Below, one piece after another: positions 45,900 to 57,624 of a stretch of 64,000 bases of DNA. Source of the DNA: Gigaspora margarita (lineage: Eukaryota > Glomeromycota > Glomeromycetes > Diversisporales > Gigasporaceae); the NCBI GenBank assembly GCA_009809945.1, contig WTPW01002049.1:58693-122692 (forward strand), given 5' to 3'. The position numbers and the translations under genes are program-made. The notes beneath the pieces are model-generated. The model saw only the letters and a program-made list of their open reading frames with translations, did not search any database and was not told where the DNA came from. Every line of letters begins with the position of its first letter. Position 1 is the stretch's first letter.

Positions 45900-48498
45900 T
45901 AAAAAATTATGATATGTATAAAACTTCTATGTAAGAATAATTATCATTATATAATAATAAGTAATAACTCTCAAAAAATACATTCTAATTTTTTCTATTT
46001 ATTGAAATTATACCTCTTATGCTTTCTACACCACTATAAAAAAAATTATAATTTATACTATTCTTTTAACTCTGCATTAAGCAGCACCGTACTCTTTTAA
46101 TACTATTTAAAATTGATTGATATCATCTTCATATACAAAAATCTTATTTATATTTATTATTATTAACAATAAAAATTGTTCTTAATTTTTACTATCTGTT
46201 CTGACTTTGCATCTTATAATACACTCNTCAAAATAGCTTTTAACATTTACCTAATAACTTCTCACATACAAAAAATTTCAAGTAGCTTTTTGCTAAATAT
46301 ATTATTACAATTATCTCTTCTTTATCACTTGTTCATCAATATAATGTTAAGCTTACCCTTATTTAAAATATAATTATATTTGTCAAAGTGCCATTTTAAT
46401 GCAATCCTTTAATAAACACATCATGTTATTTTCTTTCACATTTGTATTAACTTCACTTGATTTAATAATTTAAAGATTTAAATTTTTTTCGAATTACAAA
46501 ATTTTGGATCTTTTTATACTTAAATAAATGAATCAATATAATTAAATTTAAATAATAATATAATGATTTAATTTTATATTGTATGGGCTTTTGTATCTGT
46601 TTTTACTATGGCTTAAAACTAATAAATATTGTGAGATATTTTAGAACCTAAATACTAATAAGTATTTATATAAATTATTAGAGTAATAGCTAAGTTAGCT
46701 ACTAACTAATCAAGCTCATACCTGATTAATTGCATTGCAAGCTTGTTATATAATATGCTACATATATAATAATTGGAATTTGACTATAACTATTATGCAT
46801 AAAGATATTACTTATATTCTTAAATTAATTATCAATATATACCTTATTATAATTAGAGCTAATCAATTAATCCCTTTATTATACTTGCTGCATATATATA
46901 TCTTCACTATAATCTTTGGCCATCAATTATTATCAATTTTGTCAAACTGGGTTATTATATAATACAAGCAAGAGCAGTTATAAAAAAAACAATTAATTAC
47001 CTGACTGCCTCATAAGCAAAAACTTCCAAAAGCAATATCTAATACTACTAAAGTTGTAATATCTATCATCTTTGTGTAATCTAATTGGTTATATTGAATA
47101 TCTGTGCCACTTCCATGCCTACTTACATGTAATTTTTTGTGAGTGCTTATTACTTTTGATAGTATATAGCATATGCAGCATAATATATAGCATATATATT
47201 TGTAAACCCATAAACAAAATAACATTATCATACTTATTCACAAACTTTTATTAATATTACTATAATATCAGAATGTATTCTTGAGTGCTATTATCCATTA
47301 AATTATGAAAAAAATACAAACCATATTTCTGCTTGGTGCATTCATGTTCATTGCTTTGGCACATATTATCTGCCACCTCTAAAGTCTCACCTATCACATA
47401 TATTTTTATTATTGTTGCAAAGTGAGATTGAAAAGAGAAGCAACTATATGACATCTCCAACTGCCTGACAAAGATGGCTTCATAATAAGAAAAACAAACA
47501 AACAAATAAAAAATAAAATANAATATAAATAAACTTCAAAGTTATTGAAACAGATTCTTTAAAACAATCTTGATCTTGCACACTCACTCACCCACTTTAG
47601 ACATAATATTCACATGATTCCATCATTCATTTAGCCCATATTCAGCTTGCTGAAACAGACAACAACCATCGCTACTTCTATGACAACTCCAAGTACAATC
47701 ACAATTGTTGTTTTTATGACATCTTATTATTCTTCTAGCCACCTTAACTGATTACTTACTTTTCAAACATGTGTTTTGCAAACTTTTATGAAATAAATCT
47801 TCAGCTGCCATAATCATTTGCTGGCATACTCCAAAATAAATTTATTATGTAATGCAATGCCTTTTAATATATACACAAATAATTTCCAAGGACTATTGTC
47901 ACTTAAACAATATACAAAAATAAAAAACTGAATTATCCTTGGCGCATTTCTCTCTCACTTTAGCAGCCACTTCCAGAATATCCAGATGCATTAAACCAAA
48001 ATTATTACTATGTATGCAAATAATATAATAACTAACACAATTTTATATATTCATATGGCTGAATTTACCAAAAATATTATCATATTTTACATGTCTGTTT
48101 TTCTATACAAATTGTTTATATGAATAAATATACTAACATTTACATTTTATAAAAATTTTATATTATACTAAATAGCATAAATTTGACTAATTTCACTTTT
48201 ATTTTGCCTTTTATTTATAAATATTTACAATATATATCAGTTCTTTTATTATCATATTATTCATTCAAATTTAACCACTATCTAGTCTTTCGTTCCTGGT
48301 TTTGCGCGACAATGTCGCGCAGCTATCTAGTTTTTAATTGTCTGATAAAAATAGTCGTGAATACATGTATGTACAAACTTCTGATAAATAGCTGCTCGAT
48401 ACGTAAATATCGAGGTAGCTTTTGTCTCGAATCTATTCATCCGATCGAAACATGTGATAGGCCCGGTTACTGTCACATGTTCGAACGATCGAGAATTT
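45900..48498. other. Gene-poor AT-rich region with possible exon relics
   Basis: Most of the region is extremely AT-rich with short chance ORFs. From about 47260 to 47990 the composition is richer, and the minus strand carries coding-like pieces (for example GETLEVADNMCQSNEHECTKQ in 47260-47505, and MHLDILEVAAKVREKCAKDN near 47990) that resemble each other in the LEVA-x-K/N-x2-C pattern. They could be exons of a decayed repeat-containing gene, but no family is recognised. 48285-48500 has several tcgcgc and tatcgag dyads. Confidence 0.35.
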
Positions 48499-48500
48499 TA

Positions 48501-48732
48501 CGGGACAGTCCCAAAATTCCGGGTTGGATGCGTCGGATCTAGGTCGGCGTTTAGCCCATGTTGTTAGCAGGTTCTATAGCAAAATTATCTGCTGGTCATT
48601 TTTTATTTAATGAATGGATATGATTAGTAAAATTTTTTATGATCATGGGGCAAAATTGATCAATTCCGATCCAGCCGACCATGATGCCAATGCACTCCGA
48701 AGAATTCCGACCCGGAATTTTGGGGACGCCCC
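48501..48732. mobile_element. TIR element with CCCAAAATTCCGGG ends, TA target
   Basis: The left end CGGGACAGTCCCAAAATTCC and, inverted on the right, GGGGCGTCCCCAAAATTCCG continue as ggg-tcgga-tcgg on both arms. TA flanks both sides (48499-48500, 48733-48734). It is markedly GC-richer than the surrounding DNA. It is non-coding; a Tc1/mariner-like origin is inferred from the TA target. Confidence 0.75.
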
Positions 48733-48734
48733 TA

Positions 48735-50107
48735 TATGAGTTCTTAAGTGTAATCGGTGATGTAATTATGTAGTAATTAGTTATGCAATTATGATGTAAC
48801 TATGATGAAATAATTTAGTATCTATCAACTATCAATGTAACCATATTTAGAAGTAAATTTGAATCAAGAACGTAACTATTTTTAAGCAAACAATGATACA
48901 ATAATATCTTGATAGTTCGGTTACATTCTTGATTTAAAATGGACGGACATGCACATGATGCCGAGTTGATTGATTGATTGATTTGATTTTATATTTTAAA
49001 AGTTCAAGCAAATAAAATCTGCATGCAAAAAATAAATTTAAAATTCTAATATAACTTTTTTTTATGTTGTAATAGTTCAAACAAATATAAAAAATCAATT
49101 TTGAATTTTTAATGCAATCTTTTTTAAAAAAAAATCTCAAAATTTTTGCTAAACAAATTTTTAAATTTATATATAGTATATTCATTATTAATTAGCATTA
49201 TATCAAATAATTTGAAACATAATTTACTAAATTATGTCACAGATTCCGCGCAACTGTTTATTAGTATTATTAGTATTACTAGTATCACGGTATCACCATT
49301 GCCACAGTATCACCATTACTGCCAGTATCAGCAGTACCACCAGTACCACCAATATCACCAATGCTGATTGGTGATTGGTGAAAAGTGATAACCATTGTAT
49401 ATAATTTTTAAAAGTTGCGATCAAATTTTTAACTTTTAATGAATATTTTTCGATAACTACTTATTCAAATCCGATAATAATTTTAATTTAATTCTATAAA
49501 CTCGTAAAATTAAAATACAAAAATTTTTATTAAATTTGGTTGGGTGGTTGTGGAGAAAACTCGAAGTTTTTTAGAAAAAATTCTCGATTTTTAGCAAGAT
49601 GATAAAAGTTTTTTTTCAGCTTTACGTGAAAATTTCTCGATAATCATCCATACACATTTGGTAAACATTTTAAGAATAAGAATTAAAATAAAAAATTTTT
49701 AAACTGAATTTTATTACGTGATTACTGAAAAATCTTCCTAGAAGTTTAAAATTTTTAAATTTATTATTTATCATAACGATCTTTCAATTTTGTTATTGGC
49801 TGTTTCTTTTTAAGAATTTGTATTACTGGCATAAATAAGTACAGTAAACCACACATTAAATATAGTGCACAAAAAAAAACATTGAACGGAACCACCCCTT
49901 AATATTTTATATATTTGATATGTACTTACGTACTAATATTACACTACATACTCATATATGGTAAAATGGAGTCGTTCAAAATTATAAATCTTAAACGTAT
50001 ATATATTATAAGTCATGTTTTGTCTTACATGTAAAACATGAAAAATATTGTATTCGATGTACAATCAATAAATTTAATTTTTCAATGTTTATGCATCTTA
50101 AAAGAAA
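48735..50107. other. Upstream region of the Sel1-kinase gene
   Basis: No ORF of credit. 49240-49365 is an imperfect triplet-rich tract of agtatcacc/agtaccacc words, ending in ccaatgctgattggtgattgg, a cluster of CCAAT/ATTGG dyads about 740 bp before the start codon. The last 200 bp before the gene are AT-rich, with tatatatattataag at about 49998-50012 as a possible TATA region. Confidence 0.4.
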
Positions 50108-52686
50108 ATGGGTCAAAAAAATTCGTCAGAGTATTGTAAACTTGGACATAAATATCAGCATGGAATTGGAGTTGAAAAGGATGAATATAAAGCATTTAAT
50201 TATTATCAAAAATCTGCAGATATGGGTGATGTTAATGGAATAAATAATGTTGGATATTGTTATCGATATGGAATTGGGATTGAAAAGGATGAATATAAGG
50301 CATTCATTTATTATAAAAAATCTGCAGAGATGGATAATGCTTTTGGAACTTATATGATTGGACATTGTTATTTTTATGGAATTCAAGTTGAAAAGGATGA
50401 ATTTAAAGCATTCGATTATTATCAAAAGTCTGCTGAGATGGGAAATGCTTTTGGAATATATGAACTTGGTAACTGTTATTTTTATGGAATTAGAGTTAAA
50501 AAGGATGTATGTAAGGCATTCATTTATTATCAAAAATCAGCGGAAATGGGCAATATTCTTGGAGCAAGTTATGTTGGACATTGTTATGAAAAAGGAATTG
50601 GAGTTGAAAAGGATGAATATAAGGCATTCATTTATTATAAAAAATCTGCCGAGATGGGTGATAATCTTGGGACAAATAATGTTCTTGGAACAAATAATGT
50701 TGGATATTGTTATTATTACGGAATTGGCGTTGAAAAGGATGAACATAAAGCATTCATTTATTATCAAAAATCTGCAGAGATGGGTGATGTTAATGGAATA
50801 AATAATGTTGGATATTGTTATCGGCACGGAATCGGAATTGAAAAAGATGAACATAAGGCATTTATTTATTATCAAAGATCTGCTGAGATGGATAATGCTC
50901 TTGGAATAAACAATGTTGGATATTGTTATCTTAATGGAATTGGTGTTGAAAAGGATGAAATTAAAGCATTCATTTATTATAAAAAGTCTGCAGAGATGGG
51001 GAATGCTAACGGAATTTATATGGTTGGATATTGTTATGAATACGGATTTGGAGTTGAAAAGGATAAACATAAGGCATTCGTTTATATTCAAAGATTGGCA
51101 GATATGGGAGATGCTGATGGAATATGTAAACTAGCTTATTTTTACACCAACGGAATCGGAGTTGAAAAAAATAAACTTAAGGCATTCAATTATTATCAAA
51201 AAGCTGCTAATCTAGAACATGAACTGTCAATATGTAATCTTGGAGCATGTTATCACTATGGAATCGGAGTTGAAATAAATTTAAAGAAAGCGTTTGAATT
51301 ATACTTGAAATCAGCTAAAATGGGTCACGCCGAAGGAATGAAACACGCCGGTTATTGTTATCGAAATGGAATCGGAATAAAAAAAGACCTAAAGGAAGCT
51401 GAATATTGGTTTAAAATGTAATTACTTTTTTTTTTTTAATTCATATATATATATATATATATATCAAATAATCTTATTAACTTGAATATAGGGAAAGAAA
51501 CAAGTTTCAAGGTAATGATTTTGTAGTTTATTTTTTTTTATTTATTTTATATTTAATAGTTCAACTTAAATTAAACAGAGATAAAGAAATTTTCATATTC
51601 TGGTGTCGACGATAATGTTAAAAAAATATTGGATAACGAGAATTATCAATTATTATGGATCCCGTATGATAAATTTGAAAGTGTTAGAGAGATCGGAGAA
51701 GGGGGATTTGCAACTGTTTATTGTGCTGATTGTCGAATTGATTATAAAAATTCCTACTATTATTATTCATTCGCATTTAAAGTAATTCATGATCAAGGTT
51801 TTTTCGATGAGGTAAATTTTTTGAGATATATTTAACATATTTAAAATTTATGAAAATATAATTAATAATTTTTTTAAAGTTGAAAGCGTTTTGCGAGATC
51901 GGATATAAAAACCCATCATTCTTAAAATGCTATGGATTATCTAGAGATGATTCAGGAAATTACATTCTAATTTTGTCATATGCGGCAAAAGGTTCTTTAC
52001 GCGATAATTTATTTGAAGTATCACAAATGAAATGGGAAAAAAAATTAAATTTATTAAGCTGTATAACATCTGATCTCGAAGCGATCCATTCACAAGGATT
52101 AGAACATCGAGATCTTCATAGTGGAAACATTTTGCAAGACGATTTGGATAACGCTTATATCACGGATCTGGGACTCTCTAGTATAAAAAATGGGGTTTAT
52201 GGTATTGTGCCTTATATAGCTCCCGAAGTTTTACAAGGAAATCCATATACTCAAGCAGCTGATATATATGCTTTGGGTATTATCATGACGGAAATATCAA
52301 CTGGAAAAAGAGCTTTCGATGGCTATAATTTTGATGAACTTGCGATAAAAATCTGCCAAGGATTACAGCCAGAATTCTTTAACGGAACACCAAAATGTTA
52401 TTTTAAATTAGCCAAACGATGTATGGATTCAAATCCGAAAAATCGACCTACCATCCGATATGTTAATGCTTTGATTACTACGTGGATCGAAGAAACAGAA
52501 AATTCGAGCGAAAATAAAATTAAAAAACAAATCTTAGACGCAGATAATATAAAACTGAATTCTGAACCATCAGTACATCCAGATTCTATTTACAGGAGTA
52601 AACGTATCAATACGCAAAAGATTTCGAAAGTGGTAACAAGTGAATCGGCATTGAGTAAACCCGTCGATTTTTTCGAAGTTTCATAA
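50108..52686 (+). CDS. Sel1-repeat / protein kinase fusion gene, four exons
   Basis: Exons 50108-51417, 51492-51511, 51579-51811 and 51880-52686 join in frame into 789 aa. The introns (74, 67 and 68 bp) all have GT-AG ends. Residues 1-437 hold about 12 Sel1-like repeats of about 36 aa (GYCYRYGIGIEKDEYKAFNY type), predicted to form an alpha-solenoid for protein binding. One repeat carries a duplicated LGTNNV. Residues about 470-745 are a protein kinase domain: glycine loop EIGEGGFATVY (481-491), Lys511 in FAFKVI, HRDLHSGN with Asp599, DLG at 617-619 in place of DFG, and APE at 635-637. The family is known to be large in arbuscular mycorrhizal fungi, where kinase and Sel1 modules are often combined, and a cytosolic signalling role is inferred. 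The first ATG follows aaaagaaa. The alternative is two adjacent genes, with the first ending TAA at 51419-51421. The fusion is favoured because both split codons fit exactly. Confidence 0.82.
51492..51511 (+). other. 20-nt micro-exon of the Sel1-kinase gene
   Basis: The sequence ggaaagaaacaagtttcaag sits between an acceptor (ttgaatatag) and a donor (gtaatg). Its first base completes the ATG codon split after exon 1 (AT|G), and its last base opens the GAG codon finished by exon 3 (G|AG). It contributes ERNKFQ between the last Sel1 repeat and the kinase. This is a prediction from splice signals and phase only. Confidence 0.7.
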
Positions 52687-53559
52687 ATTTGAAATTTTAA
52701 AGAAAAGAAATACTGTCTAACTTTCCAAAATCGACGTACATTTTGAAGGTTATACCAGAATCGAAAAAATAGGTTGACAATATCTGATAAATTAGCTATA
52801 TAAAAAATTAATATTCAATCAAATCACGATTTGATATTAGATAAAAACAGGTCATCAGAAAAAAATGTTAAGTAAAATTTACTTTTAGAAGTCTGTTATT
52901 AGAAACAACAAGGTATCAAATTTGAAATAGAATATGCTTGATAGATTATTTTTGTTTATTAATATATAATAATATGGTATCTGTTTTCGCTGGATCATTT
53001 TTAGATTAAAAATGCTTTTAAATATTTATATTTATATTTTGAGTTTTCAGCATTAATACTTCAGTAATTAATTAATCGGGTTCGAAATAACTTGTAATTT
53101 GTACAAAATTAAATTGATTGAATGATTTTGAAATTAAAACAATTCGGGTGAAATAAAGTATAAAATTATAGTAATTTTTATTTTTACTACCCAATTCTTC
53201 ATATTACCCGCTTTATTATAAATATTTTACACTAATAGCTAACGTGATTGCTAATAAATCAATCTTATATAACATCGAAGCATAATCTGTAATCTAAAAA
53301 AATACGTTAAAAAACCTAGAAAATTAAAGAAATCGCATATGTCTAAGGAGATTAGATTAGGGTTAATGTAAAGAGCTTCTCCTATCTTTTCCTTCTTCAG
53401 AACCAGGAAGATTGTAAGAAGGTTCAAATAAATTAAATAGTATTTTTAATAATAATTTCTTTTATATCAGAATCAAATTGCTAAAACAAATACTTAAATA
53501 CTGTATGTAGATCATCTTTACGGTGATTGTGTAAAGCCAAGATTCTATGGTAGAGCAAA
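52687..53559. other. 3' flank of the Sel1-kinase gene
   Basis: AT-rich sequence with no ORF or repeat boundary recognised. This probably contains the gene's 3' UTR and terminator. Confidence 0.45.
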
Positions 53560-54215
53560 TGACATGATGGATCCATCCACGTGATCAATAATTGGCCAAT
53601 CAACTATAGAGATCGACACGGTAACGTTGTGAAGTCGGAAAAACGTGACCTGACGGCAGGCACGTGCCCTCGTGACCACGGGAACTTCCTAATGTGGGGT
53701 TACCGGCCAGATACCCCGGATATCACAGATCTGGCAGATATGCAGGATAAATCCGATCGGGAATAATCGGAATGAAATTAATGATACAACTGATCATAAT
53801 AATAGTGGGTATATGGTTGATACGAGGGATATAGATGATAATAATAATATGTAGAATCCTGGCGGATAAAAATAGATTTTTATTCATTATAAATAAAGGC
53901 CGTTTGGCCCTTTGGGAACGATATTCAATTCCCACTTTGCTTTAATAACACATATATAATATGCCACATATATATATGATTCAAAACTAGTCTTTATTAA
54001 AAATAATAAAAGTACATATCACCCGATACATAATAAAAACTTATACATTCGTTGTTCTACTATGAACCCAAGTATTTTGTCTAAACTACTTCGCCACTCT
54101 GCCTAACCGCTTAGCCAAATCTAACACGCCTTTTTCAACCCAAATTGACCCATTGAAAGTTGTACGAAACTGATCTCATGATTCAGACAGACCCACTGAT
54201 TTTTAAGGGCTGTCA
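53560..54215 (+). repeat. 5' LTR of the Gypsy-type element
   Basis: The proposed LTR starts TGACA and ends TGTCA (matching inverted termini), 656 bp. It contains a TATA box tataaata at 53888-53895 and an overlapping AATAAA signal. The end is well fixed by the primer-binding site three bases further on. The start rests only on the inverted terminus, because no second LTR is available for comparison. Confidence 0.6.
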
Positions 54216-54218
54216 TTT

Positions 54219-54235
54219 TGGTGGTGACTGTGAGA
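54219..54235 (+). other. Primer-binding site of the Gypsy-type element
   Basis: TGGTGGTGACTGTGAGA, complementary to a tRNA 3' end (CCA terminus). It is identical, including the three-base spacing, to the site of the gag-only element at 16008-16024. Confidence 0.75.
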
Positions 54236-54359
54236 TCTGAAAATACGTCAATAACCTTAGATACAAGAAAATTTTGAATTAGTATGTAGAAATCGGTTGA
54301 AACAAAAACCCAAGAATAATACATAAACGAATATATCCAGAGAAAGATGAACAAGGACT

Positions 54360-55270
54360 AGCTAAATGAGCTGTTAGAAGGATTGACCACCTCCTTTGCC
54401 AAAGTTGCCAATATGCTTGTCAACACCAGGAGGGAACTGGAAGAAAAGCGAGAGTTGACCCACATGAAAGTCAACCCCTTCCACAGAAGTGATGATAAGG
54501 ACCCAAGAGAATGGTTGGAAGCATTCGAAAGAGCCACATCCGTGAATAATTGGACAGAGAGAAGGATGCTAAAGATTGCCTCTGGCTATTTGAGGGACCT
54601 TGCTGCGGATTGGTATAAGGAAAAGAAGGATGACTTGACGCAATAGAAAAATGATGAGGAGGAAGAATCTAGCTTCTAATACAAATTTATTAACTTCTTT
54701 GCAACCCCAGAATGATGACATAGGTAGCAAATTGAGCTGCAAGAACTCAAGCAGTTGAAGTACAAGAAAGTCGATGCATATGCCACCAAATTCAAAAAGT
54801 TGTTGAAACGGGTCGACCTGAATGATAAGATACCTGACCCATACATCATACGGATATTTTTATTAGGACTGCAGGGAAAAGCAACCACTTTTGTAACTGT
54901 TGCTGAACCAAAGAACCTAGATGAAGCTATCACTAAAACAAGAAAGGCAGAAGCTAGTGAATATTATAGCAAGCAAACCTCTAATAAAAGTTACCAACGG
55001 AAGGTTGAGAAAGAGCTGGAGAACTTATTGCAAAAGATAGAGCAAATTGCCCTAATCTACGCTGCATCGACCTCGAACCAGCCCAAGGCACTCTATGACA
55101 ATGATCGATGCCAGAGTACACGTGATAAGGAAAGATGACGGAACTACTGGCAGAAAAGGCATGAATAAACAGGGTTAAGGAACCCAGAAGGGATATAACC
55201 TGTTTTAGATATAGGGAAATAGGGCATATATCTCGACGTTGCCTATCAGAAAGAAAACACAAAAGGGACC
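54360..55270 (+). pseudogene. Gag region of the Gypsy-type element
   Basis: A Retrotrans_gag-type capsid region is recognisable from words such as NPFHRSDDKDPREWLEAFE and the following GYLRDLAADWYKE, then DPYIIRIFLLGLQGKATTFV. A zinc-knuckle-like segment lies at about 55200-55245, followed by a basic tail. Confidence 0.8.
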
Positions 55271-55779
55271 GCAAAGAACTAAAAGCACCAACTACATGGG
55301 GTGGTTCGACCCATATGATAACGACCAAGAGGCCTGGGATGAAACAGAAATATATGCACTTGGTGAAAAGTGACCCAAACTCTACTCTGGCAATAGTAAT
55401 CAAGAAAAGAGAATCCAAACCCAACCAGTAGGAAGCTGAGAAAACTGACTAAGAGGTCGAGACAGAGAAAATGAACCACCTCAGACCAACATGGGGGAGA
55501 ACCTGACCTAATGGAAGAAGTGTACAGTCCCCAAAAGAAACCTAGGAGAAAAAGGGAACTGTTAGTTGTCAACCAGTTGGCCCCTTATAATGTGGCAGAA
55601 GATATACTAAACCTACCTGCAAGTGTGACGATTGGTCAAATGCTTTAGTACTCAAATCAATATCAAAACTTAGGCAAGATATTATGCTGGCCCCTACCAC
55701 TGACCCAAGAAAATGACCACCAAGAGGCCATTCCACTAAGCTTGGCAGAAGCAAAATGTACTACTGCCGCAAGGTGCTA

Positions 55780-56070
55780 TATAGAATTAGAGGCAACCCT
55801 GTTATAGCTGTATTGGACTTAGGGCTACCATTAGTATTATGATGAAAAGGCTAATGGATAAGTTGGGGTTAAAGATCCAAGAGAAATCCTCGACTGATGT
55901 AGTTACCCCTACCTGAGCAAAGACCTGAGCCCTGGGAAAAATTAACAATGTAGGAATTGTAATTCAAGACGCCATGATACCAAGCACCTTTCAAATCATC
56001 GAGTCATCTGACAAAACTCTGCTATTAGGGACTGATTGGTTCCTAAAAGCCCAAGCATGACTACACTTTG
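55780..56070 (+). pseudogene. Aspartic protease region of the Gypsy-type element
   Basis: The segment ends with LLLGTDWFLKA, the conserved closing block of retropepsins in Gypsy elements. The region about 240 bp before it resembles the active-site block. Confidence 0.6.
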
Positions 56071-56519
56071 ATAAGCGGTGGTTATATCTGAAGCATCAAG
56101 GTCAGATAGTCAAAGTATCTATCTCTAACACTAGCAACAATAACCTCTGAGCTCTGGGGCCAGAACACATAAACATGGTGAGTGATAGTGGTGACACCTT
56201 TGATGATTTCACCTACGAGGAAAAAATGTTGAATGAAATAGAAGAGTATTATACTGAAGAATTAGCTGCGGAAGAAATTGGGTTGTATAATAACCCCTAA
56301 GCGGATATAGAGAGCCTAGCCATATACCTTACCACTACAGAGGAACCCCAGAACCAAATTGAAGAAGCCCTAAATAAACTATCGATGAGTACCTTGGGGA
56401 ATTTATCCAGGGGAAAGAATTAGACAAAATACAGAAAGAGCAGGCAAGGCAATTTTTCTAGCAAGAGACTTATTTGCCCAAAGTATGAAGGAGTTAGGAA
56501 AAATGTCCGTATTGACCCA

Positions 56520-57130
56520 CTGTGTCGACACAGGATAAGCCAAGCTCATAAAACAATATCCATACTGTACCACCTCTGGTGAAAAAGAATTTGTAGAGAA
56601 GGAGTTGAAGAAGATGAAAGAACGGGGGTTAATCTATTGGTCCAGTAGCCCCTGGGCTTCTCTCATAGTAATTGTACCTAAGAAGAGAGAAAAATTAAAG
56701 TTGTGCATAGACTATAGAAGACTAAATGTGGTAACAAGAAAAGATGCTTACCCACTTCCCCGTATCGATGACCTACTCGAAGAGTTTTGAAATGCAAAAT
56801 GGTTTTCGAGTTTGGATCTAAAGAGCAGGTACTGGCAAGTGAAAATGGATAAGAAGGACTGGGATAAGACCACTTTCATGACCAAGGCCAGACTTTTTGA
56901 ATTCAATGTTATGCCATTTGGTTTGTGCAATGCCCCTGCAACTTTTAAGAGGCTAATGGACAAGGTGTTGTCTGACTATGTAGAAAAATTCACAGTTGTA
57001 TATATCAACAATATTAACGTATACTCGAAGACATTCTCAGAGCACCTCGATTACCTAAAGAAAATCTTTAAGAAATTAGAAGAAGCTGGATTAAAAATAA
57101 ATATAGAAAAGTGCAAATTCTTTTAGTCAG
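56520..57130 (+). pseudogene. Reverse transcriptase of the Gypsy-type element
   Basis: Gypsy RT blocks are visible in order: ELKKMKERGLIYWSSSPWAS, LCIDYRRLNVVTRKDAYPLP, SSLDLKSRYWQVKMDKKD, MPFGLCNAPATFKRLMDKVL, the catalytic-box region at about 56998-57015, and HLDYLKKIFKKLEEAGLKIN. This fixes the element as Ty3/Gypsy. Confidence 0.88.
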
Positions 57131-57616
57131 AAATACATTTTCTGAATCACATAGTTGGCCAAAACGGGATCAGAAAAGTTCAAACTTTCTCTATACCAAG
57201 AACTGTCTGACAACTAAGGACATTTCTCAATTTGGCCTCCTATTACCAAAGATTTATCCACGGGTTCGCTTCTATAGCCTGACTCTTATACAAGCTGCTA
57301 CAGAAGGATGAGAGATATGAGTGGGGTCAAACCAGAATAATGCTTTTGAAGCCTTAAAGACTCACCTGACCACGCTCTGATACTTCAGTACTCTGACTTC
57401 AACCAGACCTTTTACTTATATACTGATGTATCCAGTAACGGATTGGGTGCAGTATTAACCCAAAAGGAAGAAAATAAGAAAGAGTACGTGATCCCCTATG
57501 CAAGCAGAAGTCTCTCCCAAGCTGAAAGGAACTACTGGACTACTGAACAAGAATGCCTCACCATGATTTGGGCAATTGAGCACTACCACTACTATTTCGG
57601 GTTTAAGCCATTCATA

Positions 57617-57624
57617 GTAGTGAC
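57617..57624. repeat. TSD of the 1.8-kb element, left
   Basis: GTAGTGAC, identical to 59427-59434. Confidence 0.9.

Noticed and set aside
48183-48542. 119-aa plus-strand ORF
   Set aside because: It starts in AT-rich spacer and ends inside the TIR element at 48501-48732. No domain words occur, and composition changes midway.
50126-51134. Long ORFs on the minus strand and in other frames across the Sel1 region
   Set aside because: They mirror the periodic Sel1 coding repeats (the same 108-bp period), so they are shadows of the real gene.
53581-53766. 61-aa GC-richer plus-strand ORF
   Set aside because: It falls within the proposed 5' LTR of the Gypsy-type element. GC richness there is an LTR feature, not evidence of a gene.
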